Source: Actinomycetes bacterium (GTDB taxonomy: Bacteria; Actinomycetota; Humimicrobiia; Humimicrobiales; Humimicrobiaceae). Taken from it: DNA of 6,309 bases. Made by a program: the position numbers and the translations under genes. Shown here one piece after another: positions 1-4,250 of the stretch. Under the pieces are notes generated by a model. The model saw only the letters and a list, made by a program, of their open reading frames with translations. It was not told where the DNA came from and did no database searches. Numbering within the stretch: position 1 is the first letter of the stretch; every line of letters begins with the position of its first letter. Location: assembly GCA_030609215.1 (NCBI GenBank), contig JAUWCR010000083.1, positions 1 through 6,309 of the forward strand, in the 5' to 3' direction.

Positions 1-2
1 TG

Positions 3-599
3 TTTTTTATTTTTGTTTCTCTTGTTTCAATAATTAATGAGTTTATAGGTTTTATTAGCTGGTCTGAAATCGCCCAGAAAGTTTTTAATCCTGAGAATAA
101 TGTTAATCCATATATTTCAACACTTGCACTTCTAATGGTTCTTACTGTATGTATATTTTTAATGCTGCTGGAATTTTATAGAAAGAAAATAAGAATAGCC
201 AAAATATATAATGTTGAATCAGGTAAAGCTATGATAACTGTAGGGACCATTATGCAGCAGATAAAAGATGCAGTATCAAAGATAGAAGGTTTAAAGGATA
301 TAAAAGTTAGTATAATTTCCAAATCAAATGGGATAATTATAAATATGATGATTGGGCTGATGGAGGGTGTAAATATTCCTGATAAAATGAATGAGATAAT
401 TGAAAAAGCGTCAAGTGTTGCTAAAGAAAAGTTAAATATAATGGTTATTGATACCAATCTTACAATTATTAGTTTAGCACCTGAAGAAAAAGCACCTGAA
501 ACAAAGACTACTGAGACAAAAATAGAAAAGGAAGCAGAAAAGTATTTAGAGGAAACAGATGAGGAAAAGGAAGTTAAGGAACAGCAAAAAGAACAGTAA
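3..599 (+). CDS. AmaP-like alkaline shock response membrane anchor protein (5' end missing)
   Basis: The reading frame is open to the left edge, so the gene starts before the window and 198 residues are visible. The visible part begins inside a hydrophobic segment (first ~20 residues). A loop of about 20 residues containing NPENNVNPY follows, then a second membrane segment (about residues 37-58) ending in a basic EFYRKKIR stretch, consistent with a cytoplasmic C-terminal side. Next comes an Asp23-like alpha/beta region of about 100 residues (starting SGKAMITVGTIMQQIKDAV, with a later KEKLNIMVIDTNLTII strand). The last ~38 residues are a Lys/Glu/Thr-rich, probably disordered tail. Two N-terminal helices followed by an Asp23-like domain is the layout of AmaP, which anchors Asp23 at the membrane and is tied to cell-envelope stress in Gram-positive bacteria. 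The ATG at 135 lies inside the second membrane segment and is not the real start. An Asp23 partner gene may lie upstream, outside the window. The family call is by fold and layout, without a database search. Confidence 0.72.
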   Translation, partial: FFIFVSLVSIINEFIGFISWSEIAQKVFNPENNVNPYISTLALLMVLTVCIFLMLLEFYRKKIRIAKIYNVESGKAMITVGTIMQQIKDAVSKIEGLKDIKVSIISKSNGIIINMMIGLMEGVNIPDKMNEIIEKASSVAKEKLNIMVIDTNLTIISLAPEEKAPETKTTETKIEKEAEKYLEETDEEKEVKEQQKEQ

Positions 600-630
600 A
601 AGTAAGTTACTAATAAAATAACTATAAGAG

Positions 631-659
631 TTGAAAATTTGTTTCTGAAATAATTTAAT
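631..659 (+). promoter_or_regulatory. Putative sigma-A promoter of the tRNA-Gly gene
   Basis: TTGAAA at 631-636 and TTTAAT at 654-659 are separated by exactly 17 bases and resemble the housekeeping -35 and -10 boxes. Transcription would start near 666, about 20 bases before the tRNA. No terminator hairpin is seen between the AmaP-like stop at 599 and this site. In such AT-rich DNA chance matches are common. The spacing and the position ahead of a structural RNA are the support. Confidence 0.45.
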
Positions 660-687
660 TAACATGTGATCTCGATTTATCTAAAAT

Positions 688-761
688 GCGGGCTTAGTAT
701 AGAGGTAGTACATGAGCTTCCCAAGCTCAAGAGGCGGGTTCAATTCCCGTAGCCCGCTCCA
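688..761 (+). tRNA. tRNA-Gly (anticodon CCC)
   Basis: A complete cloverleaf of 74 bases including an encoded 3' CCA. The acceptor stem GCGGGCT (688-694) pairs perfectly with AGCCCGC (751-757), followed by discriminator T758 and CCA 759-761. The D stem GTAT/GTAC (697-700 with 708-711) has one G-U pair, and the loop holds the invariant GG at 704-705. The anticodon stem TGAGC/GCTCA (713-717 with 725-729) encloses loop TTCCCAA, which places CCC at 720-722. The variable loop is 4 bases. The T stem GCGGG/CCCGT (734-738 with 746-750) encloses TTCAATT. CCC reads the glycine codon GGG. The gene stands alone with no other tRNA in the window. Confidence 0.97.
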
Positions 762-768
762 TTTTTTT
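762..768 (+). terminator. T-run directly after the tRNA, possible weak terminator
   Basis: Seven consecutive T residues follow the encoded CCA immediately. The only stable structure before them is the tRNA itself, so there is no dedicated hairpin. Termination here may be partial, and read-through into the downstream 50-residue gene and helicase operon is possible, because no convincing separate promoter is seen between 769 and 870. Confidence 0.3.
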
Positions 769-860
769 AATATTGTTATAGAAGAGTTTTTTAAAGAAAT
801 GTTAGGAGCTTCGAGGGATCCGTAAACTACTATTATTTATCTGGATAGGATAGAAAGGTA

Positions 861-865
861 AAAGG
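861..865 (+). promoter_or_regulatory. Ribosome binding site of the 50-residue gene
   Basis: AAAGG ends 5 bases before the ATG at 871, and a second AAAGG copy lies at 854-858. An in-frame TAA at 859-861 rules out any earlier start. This is the only recognisable Shine-Dalgarno-like site ahead of the three-gene run, so ribosomes probably load mainly here. Confidence 0.5.
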
Positions 866-870
866 CGCAT

Positions 871-1023
871 ATGAGTGATATATTATCAGAGCTTGATAAA
901 TATATACCAGAGGATAATCCGAGAAAATGGGCAAAGCTTTCAAGTGATATTGATTTTAGAAGGTTAGAACTCACTCTTTTAAAAGAGATTTTAATTGAAC
1001 TAAAACAGATTAATGCTAAATAA
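871..1023 (+). CDS. Hypothetical 50-residue protein upstream of the helicase pair
   Basis: A short frame from ATG 871 to TAA 1021-1023, preceded by a reasonable ribosome binding site. It begins MSDILSELDKYI, has a short PEDNPRKW turn-like segment, and ends in a long predicted amphipathic helix (RRLELTLLKEILIELKQIN) with leucine/isoleucine repeats that could pack against a partner. There is no signal peptide, membrane segment, cysteine or known motif. The family is not recognised. The stop lies 14 bases before the start of the helicase-nuclease gene, which has no Shine-Dalgarno of its own, so the two are probably translated in tandem. It could be a small accessory subunit of the helicase complex or simply a leader that carries ribosomes to the next gene. 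Codon choice and residue composition look protein-like, but its small size leaves some doubt that it is a real gene. Confidence 0.6.
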   Translation: MSDILSELDKYIPEDNPRKWAKLSSDIDFRRLELTLLKEILIELKQINAK

Positions 1024-1037
1024 TATTTTTTGGTTGA

Positions 1038-4000
1038 ATGCTAAGCTCTAAATTAAAAAATTTTATTAATAAAGGAAACAGTAATTTTTTTGTTATTGGA
1101 CCTCCAGGGACCGGTAAAACGCATACTTTAATAGATCTTACCAGGTATCTGATCAAGTATAAGCATATAGAGCCTACCCGAATATTAATCTTTAGCTTTA
1201 ACCGTAGATGGGCAAAAATAATAAGGGAAAAAACAGCAGCTAGGGTAGAAAGTAGTATTTTAGAAATTCCTATAGAATCTTTTTTCTCCTTTTGTTTAGA
1301 TTTCTTAAATAAGGAAGTTATATTTTTAAACTCTAATATTGAATCAATTGAGATCCTAAACTCTATACAGCAGTGGAATTTATTGAGAGATGTAATAAAT
1401 AATTTAGGCAAGAAAAATTATCCTTATACATTAAAATATTTTAAATCTAATTCCTTTATCTCAAACAGCTTCATGCAGGAGGTTTTTGATTTTATATTAA
1501 GAGCACAGGAAAATTTACTGTCTCCTAAAGAGCTATCTGATAAATTTACCCCGTTTTTTAATCCTGTATTATCGGAAATAGTTGGGATTTATGCTAACTA
1601 TAAAAAAGAGCTTTATAAAAATAATATATACAATTATGGAAGACTTTTAGAAGATACTGTGAATATACTGGAAGATAATAAAGATATTAGAAATATTTAT
1701 AAAAATAGATATGAGTATATTTTTGTTGATGAATTACATGAGATTAACAAAGCACAGCTTAAGATTGTCAAGTATTTATCTGCAGGAAATTGTGTATATT
1801 TTGGTAATGATGATGAATCAATTTATACTTTCAGGGGTTCAATGGTTGATAATTTTAAGAAGGTTTACGGGAAGATAAAACCAGAAAATATCTTATTTTT
1901 AAAAAAGAATTATAGAAACAGTCCTGCTATAAATGCTCTTGGAAATAAGTTTATTTGTCAGAATAAAGATAGAGTAAAAAAGAAAAGCATAATCCTGGGG
2001 ATGAAGACGGAAGACATAAATGGTGAGGTTGTTTTTAGACAATTCAGCAATTCTTTGGACGAGGTAAATTTTATTACAGAAAAAATAAAAAATTTATTAG
2101 CTGGTAAGAGGATAAAATTAGAAGATATCTGTGTAATCATAAAAGGTCTTGGGTACGAAACTCATATTATTGAAAATATATTTGCCCAGAACGATATACC
2201 ATTTATCAGGAGGGGAACAAGAACTCTTTTAGATAATAAATTTGTGAAATATATAATTAATTTTTTAAAGTTCTTATTGCTATTGGAAGAATATAGGGAG
2301 AAAAAAAATAAAGAAGGAGAATACACTAAAAATAATACAGAATACTATAATTTAGAATTAAATGGTTTTTTAGAAAGAATTCTGCTTTCTGAAATTATTA
2401 ACATGGAACCTGTATATTTTAAAAAAATTGAATCGTCTAATAAAAATTTATGGAGTTATCTGGAGAAAATTTACAGTTGTAACGTAAACACTAAACGAAA
2501 TAGGAATAATAGTGTAAAAAATATACGGACTGATCGAAAAGCAAGCTATGGTTTGGAGAGCCAGGACTGCGAGATTGATAAAATTGTAAACTTTGTTTTA
2601 AGCGTTTATAAATTTTTACCTTCTATGGATGAATCTGCATACAATTTTATTCTAAAATTTATAAGTGATGAGAATATAGGCATTATAAATTACCTTTTGT
2701 TTAAGAATATGGAATCAGTGGAAATAAAAAATGTTTGGGGCAGCTTAAGTGATTATCTTGAAAGTGTAAATGAATTTAGCAAGGATAATGATTATGATGA
2801 TAGTGTCAGAGCATATATTGAGTTTCTTGATAGTATAATTGATAATCAATTTTTAGAAGAAGTAGAAGAAAGTACCAAGGAACTTGGCGGTACTGGTGCT
2901 GTTAATGTTTTAAGCTATCATCAATGCAAGGGATTTGAATTTAAAGTAGTTTTTTTACCCTTTATAAATAGAGATTATCTGCCTTCCAGGTTTAATTTCC
3001 CACAATCTTATGATATGCAGATCTTTAATTATTTTAGTGGTGGAAAAATCTTAGATGCTGAAGAGTTAAGAGGAAAACATATGGAGGAGGAAAGGAAACT
3101 TTTTTATACAGGTATTACAAGAGCTAAAGATTATTTATATATTACTGCAAGTCAGCGAAAAGAAAAATCTATCTTTTTTGAGGAAATGGATAATATTTTT
3201 AAGGAATTACTGCAGAAAAATTTAAAAGGTAGATGTAAATTAAAAGAATTATCTACCTATGCCAAAAAGAAAAGCAGTGAAAGGATTGATTTTAATAATA
3301 AATGGATTGTAAGGAAAAAGGCAATTGTTGGAACATACAGGCTTACTAGTAATTTACATATTAATATAGAAAGCTATTTAAAAAAGTTATTTTTTCTAAA
3401 AAAATTCTATCCTCAAGGGAAATGGTGGGTTTTTGCTAAAACAACCGTAAATAAAAATAATCCTTTTAAGGTATTTCCTCTGTCGTTTTCATATAGCTCT
3501 ATAGCCTCTTACAAAGAATGTCCTTTGAAATATAAATTAAGGCACTATTTAAATATAGAGGAAGAGAAGAATATAAATATTTTAGTTGGCAGAATATATC
3601 ATAGAATACTGAGGTTGTTTTTTGAGCCAGGGAATAAAAAGGAAAAAGTTTTATCACAGAAAAGATTAGAAAGGATTATAAGAAGTGTATTTGATGAGAA
3701 TGATTTTGAATTTGAATATATAAAAAGGGAATTATTAGAAAAAGCAGTAGGTGATTTTAAAAGCTACTGTGAGAATTATTTACCGCTTCAACCTCATAAA
3801 TCAATAATGGAAAAGAAGTTTTTATTTAATATTAATGGGGAGACTATAAAAGGAAGAATTGATCAGATTAATTTTATAGATAACGGACACAAGGATGGCG
3901 GTCAGCAAATAGAGATTGTTGAGTTTAAATCAGGTTCGACAAGATTAAATAATGCAGGTATTGAGGAAGAAATACAACTTAAACTATACAGGCTTGCTAT

Positions 4001-4250
4001 TGAGCTAAGCAAAGATTTGTCCTTTTTAAAAAGTAAAAATTATATATTGAAATATTTTTTCCTGGGAGCTTTAAAAAATCCTATATCTGAAATTACTGAA
4101 GAAAATTATGATTTAAAGCAATTTTCCAAACTGATACTAAATTTAATTACTAAAATCAGAAAGGAAGAATTTGCTCCCAATCCTGAGAGCTATATTTCCT
4201 GTATGAACTGTGATTATAAGATTTTATGTAAAAAATATTATGGCAGGTAA
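1038..4250 (+). CDS. UvrD-like helicase / AddB-type Fe-S PD-(D/E)XK nuclease fusion (AddB/AdnA-like subunit)
   Basis: A 1070-residue protein, close to the usual size of AddB and AdnA subunits. Its likely role is ATP-dependent unwinding and cutting of double-strand DNA ends for recombination repair. Motor motifs in order: Walker A GPPGTGKT (21-28), Ia near ILIFSFNRR (49-57), motif II DELH (231-234), motif III GNDDESIY (256-263), motif IV NYRN (291-294), motif V HQCKGFEF (628-635), motif VI EEERKLFYTGITRA (683-696). There is no Q motif, and motifs II and III lack their usual glutamines. The C-terminal third is a RecB/AddB-type nuclease with H855, D942 (GRID), E962-F-K964, Q980 and Y984. Cys828 together with Cys1055, Cys1058 and Cys1064 (CxxC-x5-C) matches the iron-sulfur staple of AddB-type nucleases. 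The start is fixed by an in-frame TGA at 1035-1037, just before the ATG. No Shine-Dalgarno is seen, so coupling to the 50-residue gene is likely. The next gene overlaps by 11 bases. Family class is firm; the choice between AddB, AdnA and a separate branch is not. Confidence 0.88.
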   Translation: MLSSKLKNFINKGNSNFFVIGPPGTGKTHTLIDLTRYLIKYKHIEPTRILIFSFNRRWAKIIREKTAARVESSILEIPIESFFSFCLDFLNKEVIFLNSNIESIEILNSIQQWNLLRDVINNLGKKNYPYTLKYFKSNSFISNSFMQEVFDFILRAQENLLSPKELSDKFTPFFNPVLSEIVGIYANYKKELYKNNIYNYGRLLEDTVNILEDNKDIRNIYKNRYEYIFVDELHEINKAQLKIVKYLSAGNCVYFGNDDESIYTFRGSMVDNFKKVYGKIKPENILFLKKNYRNSPAINALGNKFICQNKDRVKKKSIILGMKTEDINGEVVFRQFSNSLDEVNFITEKIKNLLAGKRIKLEDICVIIKGLGYETHIIENIFAQNDIPFIRRGTRTLLDNKFVKYIINFLKFLLLLEEYREKKNKEGEYTKNNTEYYNLELNGFLERILLSEIINMEPVYFKKIESSNKNLWSYLEKIYSCNVNTKRNRNNSVKNIRTDRKASYGLESQDCEIDKIVNFVLSVYKFLPSMDESAYNFILKFISDENIGIINYLLFKNMESVEIKNVWGSLSDYLESVNEFSKDNDYDDSVRAYIEFLDSIIDNQFLEEVEESTKELGGTGAVNVLSYHQCKGFEFKVVFLPFINRDYLPSRFNFPQSYDMQIFNYFSGGKILDAEELRGKHMEEERKLFYTGITRAKDYLYITASQRKEKSIFFEEMDNIFKELLQKNLKGRCKLKELSTYAKKKSSERIDFNNKWIVRKKAIVGTYRLTSNLHINIESYLKKLFFLKKFYPQGKWWVFAKTTVNKNNPFKVFPLSFSYSSIASYKECPLKYKLRHYLNIEEEKNINILVGRIYHRILRLFFEPGNKKEKVLSQKRLERIIRSVFDENDFEFEYIKRELLEKAVGDFKSYCENYLPLQPHKSIMEKKFLFNINGETIKGRIDQINFIDNGHKDGGQQIEIVEFKSGSTRLNNAGIEEEIQLKLYRLAIELSKDLSFLKSKNYILKYFFLGALKNPISEITEENYDLKQFSKLILNLITKIRKEEFAPNPESYISCMNCDYKILCKKYYGR
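3486..4247 (+). other. Nuclease and iron-sulfur domain within the helicase-nuclease gene
   Basis: This encodes roughly residues 817-1070. It opens with the SYSSIASYKECPLKYKLRHY segment typical of the start of RecB-family nuclease domains, including cluster ligand Cys828. The metal-binding and catalytic set H855, D942, E962, K964 and the helix motif Q980-x3-Y984 follow in the expected order and spacing. It closes with CMNCDYKILC, carrying the other three cysteines six residues from the C terminus. All expected catalytic residues are present, so the nuclease is predicted to be active. The EFK triad uses Glu where many relatives have Asp, which the (D/E)XK pattern allows. Confidence 0.85.

Noticed and set aside
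176..457. Reverse-strand open frame of 93 codons opposite the AmaP-like gene
   Set aside because: Isoleucine/phenylalanine-rich mirror of a real gene on the + strand; no family likeness or own ribosome site recognised.
601..623. Palindrome AGTAAGTTACT (601-611) and a 5-bp AGTTA/TAACT inverted repeat (605-609 with 619-623) after the AmaP-like stop
   Set aside because: One-base loop in the first, a weak AT-only stem in the second, and no T-run follows on the + strand; not a credible terminator or operator.
682..687. TAAAAT touching the tRNA 5' end as a -10 box
   Set aside because: Transcription would start inside the mature tRNA; the 631-659 pair fits better.
831..836. TATTAT as a -10 box for the 50-residue gene
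   Set aside because: No acceptable -35 at 16-18 bases upstream and no extended -10 TG; such strings occur by chance in this AT-rich DNA.
739..870. Integration site with a repeated tRNA 3' end
   Set aside because: No second copy of the T-arm and acceptor end is visible elsewhere in the window, and no integrase gene is present.
1016..1411. Reverse-strand open frame of 131 codons opposite the start of the helicase-nuclease gene
   Set aside because: It covers the Walker A and Ia region of a clearly real gene and shows no recognisable domain; it is a frame shadow.
1958..2140. Reverse-strand open frame of 60 codons
   Set aside because: Short antisense shadow within the helicase-nuclease gene, without supporting features.
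2301..2308. Run of eight A as a slippage or frameshift site in the helicase-nuclease gene (another lies near 6198)
   Set aside because: Both neighbouring stretches stay in frame with sensible protein, and A-runs are expected in lysine/asparagine-rich AT-rich genes.
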